In this document: positions 46,824-55,068 of the stretch, piece after piece
Layout of the letters: every line of letters begins with the position of its first letter
Numbering within the stretch: position 1 is the first letter of the stretch
DNA from: Myxococcales bacterium
Lineage (GTDB): Bacteria > Myxococcota_A > Polyangia > Polyangiales > GCA-016699535
Assembly (NCBI GenBank): GCA_016699535.1
Contig: CP064980.1
Coordinates: 496,001-560,000 of the forward strand
Length of the DNA stretch: 64,000 bases
Direction of reading: 5' to 3'
The notes under the pieces: model-generated
Database searches by the model: none
Told to the model about the DNA's origin: nothing
Seen by the model: the letters and a program-made list of their open reading frames with translations, nothing else
Translations under genes and position numbers: made by a program

Positions 46824-46904
46824 GCAAAGAGGAGGTAGGACTTTACGCGCAGTTCCGCAGCGAAGCGAGGACTGTTTGAGCATGAAGTCCTACCTCCTCT
46901 TTGC
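46824..46904. repeat. Hairpin element B: same 40-bp core inverted, 20-bp arms
   Basis: Arms 46824-46843 and 46885-46904 are exact complements over 20 bp and unrelated to those of element A. The core 46845-46884 is the exact reverse complement of 46574-46613. Conserved core with changed but still complementary arms means the stem is kept while its sequence is not, as in a mobile or recombining structured element. Nothing else was seen between the two elements. Confidence 0.8.
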
Positions 46905-46966
46905 AAGCTCAGCACTGGAAAATAGTAATTTACCCCAGTTAACTTATAGCCGATTCGGCTTCTAAC

Positions 46967-48628
46967 TTAGAAACAACGGGCGGGTTTTTCGGAGCGGGAT
47001 ATTCCTGTCCGTTCAAGCGCTGCCATAGCGCTTAGGACTGCACCTTCATCCCAAGCATCTGCCATCAGTTGCAAAGCAAAAGGTAAACCATCTGCATTGC
47101 GACCGATGGGAGCTGTGCCTGCCGGAAGACCTGTTATGTTAGCAAGAAAAGCATAGCGACATAGTGCATCAAGCGATTCCGGATCAAGCACGCCCTCTAC
47201 CATTTCTTCAATGTTTGAAAATCGCGGAGCAAGACAAGCAGTGCTTGGAAGCGCAATGAGATCGACTTGATCGAATAGCTCCGAAGTCTGCTTGCGAAGA
47301 GTCGCGCGTAGTTGTTGGGCAGCGAGATACTCATCTGGACCGATCTCACTCACAAAAGCGCGCATAAGTCTGACGTCAGGGCCGTACTCTTCGTTAGCTT
47401 TGGTTTTTAGACGTCTAAACGACGCATAGGCCTCCGGGGCAAGGGTAAGATAGCCTATGGCCGAAGCATGATGAGCCAATGGCAGGCTAATCGAGACGAT
47501 TTCAGCGCCTTCGTCTTCAAGTGCTTGCAGTGCAAGGTTAGCAGCGGAAACAATCGCAGGATCGGCCAGCGCCCAAAGCGTTTCGTCAACACCAATGCGG
47601 AACCCTTTGATACCTTGAGCCATGTCAGCTAAAAGCTCGTTGGCGCTGTATGCTGCGATGCCCCGAGATGCTGGATCGATACCGTCATCACCAGCTACCG
47701 CTTCCAAAAACAAGGCGAGCTCATAAGAACTAACTCCAATGGGTCCAAGATGATTCATGCTGCCATCAAAGCGATCACCCGTACGAGGTATGCGGCCAAA
47801 GGTAGGCTTGATTCCAAACACACCGTTTAACGCAGCTGGTATGCGAATCGATCCACCGCCATCGGCTCCAAGCGCCACCGGACAAAGGCCCAGCGCAACC
47901 GCTGTGGCTGAGCCCGTTGAACTCCCACCTGCCATGTGTTTTGAGTGATGCACATTGCTTGGCATCCTTCGTTGCGGATTCACGCCGAGTGGGGACATTC
48001 CAAACTCGGTCATCACCGTATGCCCAACGATCAGCGCACCTTGTGCTCGAAGGCGTTTTACGACGGTTGCATCTTCGGTCGCCGGTGTGGTTTCAATCCA
48101 ATTCGTACCTAAACGCGTACGTAAGGAGCTCACATCGCTTTGCTCTTTGATGGCAATGGGAACACCATCGAAAGGACCTAAGGGCTGATTATTTCTCCAG
48201 CGCTCCGTTGAAGCTTTGGCCTCGGCAAGTACGCCCGCTTCATCAACACTCAAAAATGGATTTGCACTTGGTATTTCTCCATCAAGCGCATCAATTTCTT
48301 CAAATAACGCCTTAGCGACCTGTTCGGGGCTTCGAGCGTGCTTTGTGTAAAGGTCGTGAACAAAGGCTTGGGTTCGAGGCCATTCACTGGGGCTTGAAGG
48401 GGCGAAAGGTTCTCCCTTTCTTAGTGCACGCGCTTTATTTCGAGCTTTGGGCAGCACCGTTACTGGAAGCGCTTCTCGTGATTCCATAGGTAGTTTGTCG
48501 AGTTCCGCGATACCCAATTGCTGTCGCATCGCAAACGCTAAGGCCATTCGAGCTGGCTTGGCGCTTTGCGATCGAAGAAGCAAGTTAAGGGCACGCCCCG
48601 AAACCCTATGATTTAGAAGATTTTTCAC
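46967..48628 (-). CDS. Amidase signature (AS) family hydrolase
   Basis: 553 residues, with an N-terminal extension of about 120 before the AS domain. The Ser-cisSer-Lys triad is visible: Lys in VPIAIKEQSD, Ser in AGGSSTGSATAVA and the nucleophile Ser in GADGGGSIRIPA. The C-terminal TGLPAGTAPIGRNADGLPF, typical of amidases, is also present. The family hydrolyses amides, including GatA, fatty-acid amides and nitrile-derived amides; the substrate is unknown. Not GatA by context, as no GatB/GatC is near. No signal peptide. Confidence 0.85.
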   Translation of the reverse strand: MKNLLNHRVSGRALNLLLRSQSAKPARMALAFAMRQQLGIAELDKLPMESREALPVTVLPKARNKARALRKGEPFAPSSPSEWPRTQAFVHDLYTKHARSPEQVAKALFEEIDALDGEIPSANPFLSVDEAGVLAEAKASTERWRNNQPLGPFDGVPIAIKEQSDVSSLRTRLGTNWIETTPATEDATVVKRLRAQGALIVGHTVMTEFGMSPLGVNPQRRMPSNVHHSKHMAGGSSTGSATAVALGLCPVALGADGGGSIRIPAALNGVFGIKPTFGRIPRTGDRFDGSMNHLGPIGVSSYELALFLEAVAGDDGIDPASRGIAAYSANELLADMAQGIKGFRIGVDETLWALADPAIVSAANLALQALEDEGAEIVSISLPLAHHASAIGYLTLAPEAYASFRRLKTKANEEYGPDVRLMRAFVSEIGPDEYLAAQQLRATLRKQTSELFDQVDLIALPSTACLAPRFSNIEEMVEGVLDPESLDALCRYAFLANITGLPAGTAPIGRNADGLPFALQLMADAWDEGAVLSAMAALERTGISRSEKPARCF

Positions 48629-48690
48629 AACTGCAACTTAACCAAGTATCTCGCCATTGTCATCTTCGCCAGCATTTGCCATTGATCCGA

Positions 48691-48825
48691 GTTTTGGATA
48701 AGAAAAGGCAATTAAAGTCTTTTTTGCACGGCAGACCTGCGTAAAACTATCTTTGAGCTTATTTACGAAGGTCTAACGCAAAAAAAGTCTAAAAACATGC
48801 TCAATTGGCTTTTCTTATCTAAAAC
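48691..48825. repeat. 135-nt nested hairpin upstream of yebC
   Basis: Outer arms 48691-48713 and 48803-48825 (GTTTTGGATAAGAAAAG... / ...CTTTTCTTATCTAAAAC) match in about 20 of 23 positions. An inner AGTCTTTTTTGC pairs loosely with GCAAAAAAAGTCT, and the tip GACCTGCGTAAA (48734-48745) pairs with TTTACGAAGGTC (48762-48773). The whole element ends 21 bases before the yebC ATG. It could be a MITE-like insertion, a leader structure or a small RNA. 48629-48690 is empty. Confidence 0.6.
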
Positions 48826-48846
48826 TGAGGTTAATAATACAGCGCT

Positions 48847-49582
48847 ATGAGTGGTCACAGTAAATGGTCAACGATTAAACATAAAAAAGGTGCAGCCGAT
48901 GCCAAGCGGGGAAAGCTGTTCACCAAGCTTATCAAGGAAGTTACCATCGCGGCGCGCAGCGGCGGAGGAGATCCTGCTGGCAATCCGCGTTTGCGCCGCG
49001 CACTTGATGATGCAAGGGCCAACAACATGCCTCAAGACAACATCACGCGCGCCATCAAAAAAGGCACGGGTGAACTTGAAGGCGTACAATACGAAGAGCT
49101 TACTTACGAAGGCGTTGGCCCCAGCGGAACCTTGTTCGTCATACAAGCCGTGACAGACAACCGAAACCGGACCTTGCCAGAGCTACGAAAGATTTTTGAT
49201 AAGCACAACGGTCAAATGGGAAGCGGCGGATCGGCTCTTTGGGCTTTCGATGAAAAAGGCATCATTGAGCTCGCGAAGGAGAGCATTGGTGAAGAAAAGC
49301 TTTTTGAAATAGCTGTTAGCGCTGGGGCAGAAGATTTACAGGCCATTGAAGACATCTGGTGCATCACTACACCACGCGAAGAAAATTGATACCGTGCGTG
49401 ATGCCTTGGTCCAAGCAGGCCTCGAGCCCACTCGCGTTGCTCTTGAATTTATCCCCAAGACACCAAAAGTTGTCTCAGCATCCGATGGTGAGACTTTACT
49501 CAACCTTTATGAAGCTCTTGATGATCATGATGACGTGCAAAAAGTAAGTGCGGATTTCGAACTTGATGAAAGCAATGATTGA
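48847..49582 (+). CDS. yebC: YebC/PmpR-family protein, frameshifted
   Basis: The family binds DNA or the ribosome (TACO1-like); some members ease translation of proline runs. The N-terminus is canonical: [20 protein letters not shown], then [16 protein letters not shown] and [15 protein letters not shown]. At 49382-49385 the AAAA run has one base too many: the first frame ends TTPREEN, the second continues [20 protein letters not shown] and ends at 49582. The repaired product of about 245 residues is the full normal length. The ruvC start overlaps its stop (TGATG), a frequent yebC-ruvC pairing. Confidence 0.9.
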
Positions 49583-50082
49583 TGCGTGTTCTTGGCATCG
49601 ATCCGGGGACTCGTCAAACCGGATGGGGCATTATCGAAAAGCATCAGCGTGGTCTAAAAGGCATTGCTGCTGGAATCATAAAGGCGGAATCAAAGCTTAA
49701 TTTAGAGAAACGTCTACAGATTATATTCCGCGGCGTCGGTGAAGTTATCGAAACACACAAGCCCGACCAGATTGCAATTGAAGACATGTTTTTTTCACAT
49801 CGCTATGTGCAAGGTGCATTAAAGCTTGGGCACGCCAGAGGCGTTATTCTACTGGCTGCAGCGGAACACAATCTTGAAGTATCAGCCTACTCTCCCGCAC
49901 TAGTCAAGCGAAGCATTGCGGGCAATGGACAAGCTCAAAAAGATCAAGTGGCGCGGATGGTTGAATCAATTCTAGGTCTGAAAAAACTACCTCATCCCGA
50001 TGCTACGGATGCGCTAGCGATTGCACTAACACACCTAAGCAAGATCCAGCTATCTAGCCGCGAACGAAAAATAGTAGCCTAA
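49582..50082 (+). CDS. ruvC: Holliday junction endodeoxyribonuclease RuvC
   Basis: Cuts Holliday junctions in homologous recombination with RuvAB. 166 residues. The acidic active site is complete: the Asp of VLGIDPGTRQTGWG, the Glu of IAIEDMFFSH and the terminal pair in HPDATDALAIALTH. The basic DNA-binding helices AYSPALVKRSIAGNG are as in the family. The start is the ATG overlapping the yebC stop; an in-frame TTG just upstream is not needed. It converges with the matrixin gene, the stops overlapping in CTAA. ruvA and ruvB are not in the window. Confidence 0.93.
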   Translation: MRVLGIDPGTRQTGWGIIEKHQRGLKGIAAGIIKAESKLNLEKRLQIIFRGVGEVIETHKPDQIAIEDMFFSHRYVQGALKLGHARGVILLAAAEHNLEVSAYSPALVKRSIAGNGQAQKDQVARMVESILGLKKLPHPDATDALAIALTHLSKIQLSSRERKIVA

Positions 50083-51046
50083 AGCTTTTTTCGATTCGGG
50101 CGTAAAATCATAAAAGCGAACACGGCAAATAACCACACCACGGAGCTACGACTATCCTGGCCACCCTGAAGTAGCATACAGCCGCCATCGATTCCGGCGA
50201 GAATAAGGTCTCCACTACCTGGTGTAATCGAATCAATTGGATAGGTGGTGCAAACAGCGTTTACGTCATTTTTTTCATTGAGTTCATCAATCTCTTCGAA
50301 GCGAGACGGATACATGATCGAAGAGGTTTCGGTATCCATGTGACCAAAACCGAGTACATGGCCAAGTTCATGCGTCATCACGCCTTGCAGCTCTGCTACC
50401 GTTCGGTTGTTTTCTGTGTCGTATTCAGGAAAATCAATATCTTCAAGTGTCCATGAAAAATTGGCGGCGTTGATATCCATATCGGCATCAATAATACGAC
50501 CCGTTGTCGCATTAAATATTGTCGTAGTGAGTGCCAAGACTTGTTGAGGGTTCGGGTTTTCACCGTTAGCACCATTACCGCTGTTGCTTGCCCAACGCTC
50601 ATCCGTAGAAGATTGCGGCCATGACATGACATCTTGTTCATCAGTAGTGGTACGAAACACCATACGGTTAATACAATCTGCAGCGTTGGTGGGTATCCCA
50701 AAGCGATCGCCACATCGGCTATCCGGGAAAAAATCATCTGATAGATTAGTGGCAATATCACTTACTTTTGGAACGGGTCTTTGGAACTCAAAATTAGTAC
50801 ACCCCGGAGCTTCCCATTTTTGTTGCGACGTTGTGATTGCGTTTCGGAAACCTTCTTCATCAATGTTGGCAGGAGCGGCGCTATCGAATTGACTTCCATC
50901 CGTACGTTTCGCACTGCCCAATAGAGAGCTTTGCCATTAGACGTTGTACGCCGAGTAAAGGTAGGCGCCGAGTCAAACTGAGCTTGAGCGCTCGTGTTTA
51001 TACCCACAATCGTAAAGGCTAAGAGAATTAAGCTGAGGGAGCGCAT
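50079..51046 (-). CDS. Secreted matrixin-like zinc metalloprotease with MYXO-CTERM-like tail, frameshifted
   Basis: From the ATG at 51046 a signal peptide (ending SAQAQ) and RRTTSNGKALYW are read. One G is missing in the run at 50917-50919, after which the other frame gives GSAKRTDG and the rest. The zinc site HELGHVLGFGHMD is complete, with the Met-turn in SSIMYPS, as in matrixins/metzincins. The C-terminus has GGC, about ten residues, a hydrophobic WLFAVFAFMI and the basic RPNRKKL, the layout of a MYXO-CTERM sorting tail. So it is likely exported, processed and surface-anchored; a CPBP protease is encoded at 44179. Confidence 0.82.
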
Positions 51047-51116
51047 GCCTATATTTTGACACTACTTTAACAAGAAATCCATTCATTGAGATTTTAGGAT
51101 TTCAGAGCTCTTTCAA

Positions 51117-51794
51117 CTAAGGCCTACGCCGAGCGCGCTTTGCCTGACGAAAGAGTGGTGTGAGCATAAGGCCAGCCACAAAACCACCAATATGTGCGAA
51201 AAAAGCTACACCGCCCATGCTTGATCCAGCCTGAGCCAGAGCCGAATGTCCCCCAAGGAGCTGCAGCGCAAACCAAACGAAAATAAAGAAGAAAGCTGGG
51301 ATCTCAATGAACTGAATGAAAATGAAAATCGGAACCACGGTGAAAATCCGCGCGCCAGGGAAAAGCGAAACATAAGCAGCCAGTACACCTGAAATCGCAC
51401 CAGATGCTCCCACCATAGGAACTTTGCTCCCCGGTTCAATCGCAGTCTGAGCTACAACGGCCGCTAGACCACACAGTAGATAAAACCAGATAAAACGCTT
51501 TTTACCAGATCGATCTTCAACATTGTCGCCGAAAATATGCAAAAACCACATATTGCCGATCAAATGAAGCCAGCCACCATGCATAAACATGCTGGTGAAA
51601 GGACGCAGCAGACTTTCAAGATAGAATTCTTGGGTTAGAAAATAAGGAACCATCCCCCAGCGACGCACAACGAGTTCCATCCCATGGGGACCTAAACTCA
51701 CCTGATAAATAAATACAGCGACGTTCGCTGCAATCAACGCCCAGGTCAGTAAGGGTTTGCTTCTGGTAGGGTTTCTGTCTTTAAGAGGTATCAC
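51117..51794 (-). CDS. Rhomboid-family intramembrane serine protease
   Basis: 225 residues with six or seven hydrophobic segments. Catalytic Ser in GASGAISG (near 130) and catalytic His in FFAHIGGFVAG (near 200), plus the helix-2 motif FTSMFMHGGWLHLIGNMWFL, are all present, so it should be active. Rhomboids cut transmembrane segments of substrates in the membrane. Last gene of the FG-GAP/peptide operon; it overlaps the signal-peptidase-like gene by four bases (ATGA). Its substrate is unknown, and the operon suggests a link to the lipoprotein or peptide. Confidence 0.9.
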   Translation of the reverse strand: MIPLKDRNPTRSKPLLTWALIAANVAVFIYQVSLGPHGMELVVRRWGMVPYFLTQEFYLESLLRPFTSMFMHGGWLHLIGNMWFLHIFGDNVEDRSGKKRFIWFYLLCGLAAVVAQTAIEPGSKVPMVGASGAISGVLAAYVSLFPGARIFTVVPIFIFIQFIEIPAFFFIFVWFALQLLGGHSALAQAGSSMGGVAFFAHIGGFVAGLMLTPLFRQAKRARRRP

Positions 51795-52270
51795 GGACGC
51801 AAACTATGCGGCGAATACTCAGAGGTCAATGCACGCCGAAAGGGCTTAGTAACTCTGCACGCAAACCAAAAACTGTTTCGAATAACAGGCAAGACACGCA
51901 AAAATACTTTTCTGAAAACACCCGCTATCGCAGGCGGTATGTGCCGAAAGTGAAAGCGAAAAATCACCATACCCTGAACTTGGCCAATAATATCCGACTT
52001 CGCAATCCAGCCATCGTCCTGACGCCGGTTGTCTCCCTGCGTGCGCAGATAACTTGAAGTCACCTCTCTTACCCGATGAAGTACAACTTTTCCGTCTCTA
52101 AGGAAGAACACGAGATCACCGGGACAACATCGCTCTTCGCAACTGCTAATCCAAACTTTGGTCCCAGGCCATACAAGCGGAAGCATACTACTTCCACGAA
52201 GCCGTACGCTGAAACCACCTTTTTCCAGAAGTTCTTCCAAAAAATCAGGATGAACACAAAGCTGATGCAT
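51791..52270 (-). CDS. S24/S26 signal-peptidase-like protease, Ser/His type
   Basis: 159 residues. VRLRGSSMLPLVWPGT near residue 23 contains the nucleophile Ser of signal peptidases (G-x-SM-x-P). The general-base position reads VVLHRVREV, with His in place of Lys, as in SipW/Sec11-type enzymes. A third box, YLRTQGDNRRQDDG, follows as in S26 enzymes. A C-terminal hydrophobic segment may anchor it. Five bases after the 55-residue peptide gene and four-base overlap with the rhomboid. Proteins of this type occur in peptide-modification loci, possibly removing leaders; the role here is inferred. Confidence 0.8.
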   Translation of the reverse strand: MHQLCVHPDFLEELLEKGGFSVRLRGSSMLPLVWPGTKVWISSCEERCCPGDLVFFLRDGKVVLHRVREVTSSYLRTQGDNRRQDDGWIAKSDIIGQVQGMVIFRFHFRHIPPAIAGVFRKVFLRVLPVIRNSFWFACRVTKPFRRALTSEYSPHSLRP

Positions 52271-52275
52271 GAACC

Positions 52276-52443
52276 CTAACTGTTACCCTGCGGGAAAGTG
52301 CACTCTCCCGGCGCAAAAGGTGCGCATGGAATACAAAATGCTTCGAACTCAGCACTTTCCTCAATGCAAGGAGCTTCGTATGGCGCTTTTTTCTGATCGG
52401 AAGTTGTATCAAATAACTTATTGTTTCTATCGATTTTATCCAT
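52276..52443 (-). CDS. Candidate RiPP precursor peptide, 55 residues, four Cys
   Basis: A small gene starting at the ATG 52443 with AGGAAGAGG just upstream, nine bases after the FG-GAP stop and five bases before the signal-peptidase start. The peptide begins MDKIDRNNKLFD, has a Lys-Lys-Ala-Pro-Tyr segment, and carries Cys at positions 26, 37, 40 and 48 in a Pro/Phe-rich, acidic C-terminal half (FCIPCAPFAPGECTF). Charged leader plus Cys-rich core is the layout of precursors modified by radical SAM/PqqD systems; both are encoded at 55069-56571. Alternatively a small structural protein. It has no signal peptide. Confidence 0.6.
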   Translation of the reverse strand: MDKIDRNNKLFDTTSDQKKAPYEAPCIEESAEFEAFCIPCAPFAPGECTFPQGNS

Positions 52444-52452
52444 CGCCTCTTC

Positions 52453-54978
52453 CTAATAATAAATGTAAGCGTCGCCACTGTTAGTAATGACTACGTCACG
52501 AAACCCATCACCGTTGACGTCACCAGGAAAACCTGAACCGCCGCCACCTGCCCATGGAAAGATATATTCAGCCTGCGAACGTAAGAATGCTGTCGCGCTA
52601 CCTGTTGTATAAAATACCGAATGAAAACCAACGCCTACGGGGGCTTCATCTGCACTAATTAAAACAAGGTCGCAGCTGCCATTAAAATCAAGATCACATA
52701 GCGGTCCGTGAACAGGATGCTGCCCCAAAGGCATCGCAAAACCATAATAGTCATCGGTAGCATTGGCTACGTTGTTGGTATATACGATTGTATTAGCACT
52801 CGAATATCCGCCGTTGCTTGCTAAATACACAACAACTTCCCCTTGGCCAGGCTCATCAACATCAGCCTCGAGCGCTTGGAATACGGCTAGATCATAGTCA
52901 CCGTCATCATCGATATCGCCGACGTTGCGTACCAACGACGCATAGCCCGAGCTGTAACCGTTGGCATTGCCGATTCCAGGTCCTCCGCTATCAAAAGGTG
53001 TCCCGAGAGTGATCTGGGACAGTCCACCGCCTGCTGTGTAACTGCGTCCCAAGATCAAATGCAATTCACCATCTACGGTCTGATCTGTGCGATCGGTACC
53101 GGCTCCGCTCACAACAAAATCGTCGAATCCATCACTATCAATATCACTCACCGGACTAAGACCAAAACGGCCCAAGCGTACACCCGTAGCACCTTCGAGG
53201 AAAAAACCATTTGGAACGACATCGCCAAGTCCTGTATCAGGCAAGGTAATCGTAGTCCCCGACGTATAGGAAGCGGAACCCAAAAGAACAAACACTCTTC
53301 CGTTTCGGATCGTGGGGCCAGCGGAATCACCCAAACTTCCGATAATCAAGTCATGAAGCGGTTGACCGGCATTGTTATCGTTGTTGAAGTTGCCTACCGA
53401 TGCCATGGTCACACCGAGGCCACCAAAAAAGTCTGTGCCTCGAATACACACATCCACTTCGCAGGTTGCATCGTTTCCGTCGGTTACACTGAGAACCGAG
53501 GGGAAAACCGCTTTGCCATAGATGATATATATCGAACCGGCATAACCAGGCGAATGGTTCTCAAAGGAATCGGAAAACGCAAAATCATTCATTCCATCGC
53601 CGTTGAAATCGCCGATGCCTACAGCTTGATCTGCCAAGGAACTCGTCGAACCGTAGGTAAACGCAGTCGTATAGGCTGATTGTGGATTGGACGGGAATCC
53701 AGTGTCGGAGCCAAGCACAAGATAGGCTACCGCAGTTCCGCTGACGATAAAGTCGTCAATCGTATCGCCGTTGACATCGCCAATCGCAGAAATAACGCGA
53801 CCCATACCGCCGGTTGCAGGCAAACCCAATCCAAGTTCGGCCGCCCGGTTTTGTATATGAGCTGGACCCACTTGATTGAAAGCGTCCTTTACAAAAACAC
53901 TATTGGCACCAATCGTCGCGCCAAAGGGCGTCAGACTTCCTCCGAAATCCTCGCCACGTACCGCACAATATTTTGCTGAACCAAAACGTTCAAAGCCCGC
54001 AATAACCTCTGTTTGAGAATCACCTGCAGGCTGTGGCACACTGCTGAGTTCTAACTCGCTACCGGCCGCAGCATCCCATGCAGCAGTGTCGTTGATTGGG
54101 CTCGATGCACAACGCAGCAGGTAGCGTTGGAGTAACGCAAGATCACCATCACCGCCTCCAGATACCGCGGTCCAGGTAACGGTAACTTCGCCTCCACGGC
54201 GCTGAGCCACCTCAGTGGGATCCGTGAAATAAAGAACAGCAGGGGTAGCAATAGCATCCGGTGGGGGGGTCGTATCGACGTTAACCGTAATACTGCTTTG
54301 CGCCGCCGGGTCTACTAGTTTGGCAGTCAAAACGATATCAAGCCCGTCAGCAACGCTCACACAGAAAATCGCTAGGCTTGTCGATATCTCGGCGGTGGCG
54401 GTGGCGGCATCGCTATCAGGGCTACCTCCTACCCACAACTGAACTTCATTACCATCTCCAGCATTGCTAGAAAGAATTACCTGAAGTTGCAGACCATCTT
54501 GTTGATCGTCACAATCACCATCCATATTGAAAAAGTCACCATCTTTAGGTGAAACAAAACTTAGTAGCGAATCTGCAATGGTTCCGTTGACGACAACAAA
54601 GCTTCGCACACTCGACTGAACGGTGCCGTCGACATTTCGAACACGGATGCTGTTCTGTCCTTCGGCAAAGGTAAAAGCTGGGAAACTTGCCGTACCATCT
54701 TCACCCACAGTGGCGGTAAGCCCGGTGTTGACAAATGAGACACCATTTTCAATTTCCAAATACAGCTCTGCATCTGGGAAAAAGCCCAAGGTGTTTACGC
54801 TTACCGCAAATTGGAAGCCGTCCAAGCCAGTATCCTGGTCAGCGGTACTATCGAGAACAGCGCCTTCTTGCGGTGAAACAATCTCAATCACACTCGAGAC
54901 ATGGCTATCGCTACACGCGCTAACTGAGAAAAGTAAGAAAAACAATGCAAAAACTTGCCGAGTCATGGTGCTATTCAT
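52453..54978 (-). CDS. Large FG-GAP (integrin-alpha-like) lipoprotein
   Basis: 841 residues. Signal with lipobox VSAC. Two Ig/CARDB-like regions (about 30-230) lead to a C-terminal beta-propeller with five calcium loops of the DxNxDGxxD type (DVNGDTIDD, DFNGDGMND, DIDSDGFDD, DIDDDGDYD, DVNGDGFRD), each preceded by a hydrophobic FG-GAP strand. Such propellers bind ligands or cells outside. It heads an operon with its own promoter (55011-55039), followed by the 55-mer peptide, signal peptidase and rhomboid. A broken relative lies at 20714-21200. Confidence 0.88.
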   Translation of the reverse strand: MNSTMTRQVFALFFLLFSVSACSDSHVSSVIEIVSPQEGAVLDSTADQDTGLDGFQFAVSVNTLGFFPDAELYLEIENGVSFVNTGLTATVGEDGTASFPAFTFAEGQNSIRVRNVDGTVQSSVRSFVVVNGTIADSLLSFVSPKDGDFFNMDGDCDDQQDGLQLQVILSSNAGDGNEVQLWVGGSPDSDAATATAEISTSLAIFCVSVADGLDIVLTAKLVDPAAQSSITVNVDTTPPPDAIATPAVLYFTDPTEVAQRRGGEVTVTWTAVSGGGDGDLALLQRYLLRCASSPINDTAAWDAAAGSELELSSVPQPAGDSQTEVIAGFERFGSAKYCAVRGEDFGGSLTPFGATIGANSVFVKDAFNQVGPAHIQNRAAELGLGLPATGGMGRVISAIGDVNGDTIDDFIVSGTAVAYLVLGSDTGFPSNPQSAYTTAFTYGSTSSLADQAVGIGDFNGDGMNDFAFSDSFENHSPGYAGSIYIIYGKAVFPSVLSVTDGNDATCEVDVCIRGTDFFGGLGVTMASVGNFNNDNNAGQPLHDLIIGSLGDSAGPTIRNGRVFVLLGSASYTSGTTITLPDTGLGDVVPNGFFLEGATGVRLGRFGLSPVSDIDSDGFDDFVVSGAGTDRTDQTVDGELHLILGRSYTAGGGLSQITLGTPFDSGGPGIGNANGYSSGYASLVRNVGDIDDDGDYDLAVFQALEADVDEPGQGEVVVYLASNGGYSSANTIVYTNNVANATDDYYGFAMPLGQHPVHGPLCDLDFNGSCDLVLISADEAPVGVGFHSVFYTTGSATAFLRSQAEYIFPWAGGGGSGFPGDVNGDGFRDVVITNSGDAYIYY

Positions 54979-55010
54979 TAAGATTCGTGCCCCCTATTTT
55001 AGCGTCAGGA

Positions 55011-55039
55011 ACTATAGGCGGTTTTTCCCTACAGTGCAA
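55011..55039 (-). promoter_or_regulatory. Sigma-70-like promoter of the FG-GAP/peptide operon
   Basis: On the minus strand TTGCAC (55039-55034) and TATAGT (55016-55011) are 17 bases apart, a consensus spacing. The FG-GAP start codon is 32 bases further on. This separates transcription of the operon from the radical SAM genes, though read-through from upstream is possible because no terminator was seen in the 90-bp gap. Confidence 0.55.
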
Positions 55040-55068
55040 AGGGCGAAATCAAGTCTTTAATATTGTTT

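Noticed and set aside
46529..46966. Possible CRISPR-like or integron attC array from two similar repeats
   Set aside because: Only two copies, inverted relative to each other, no regular spacers, no cas genes or integrase, and arms unrelated in sequence.
48847..49582. Programmed ribosomal frameshift in yebC
   Set aside because: No slippery heptamer of known type, yebC is a single frame in bacteria, and similar breaks recur in unrelated genes at homopolymers.
52245..52478. Longer minus-strand frame covering the 55-mer peptide region
   Set aside because: It runs in another frame through the end of the FG-GAP gene and into the signal peptidase start; the 55-codon frame has the ribosome site and exact intergenic fit.
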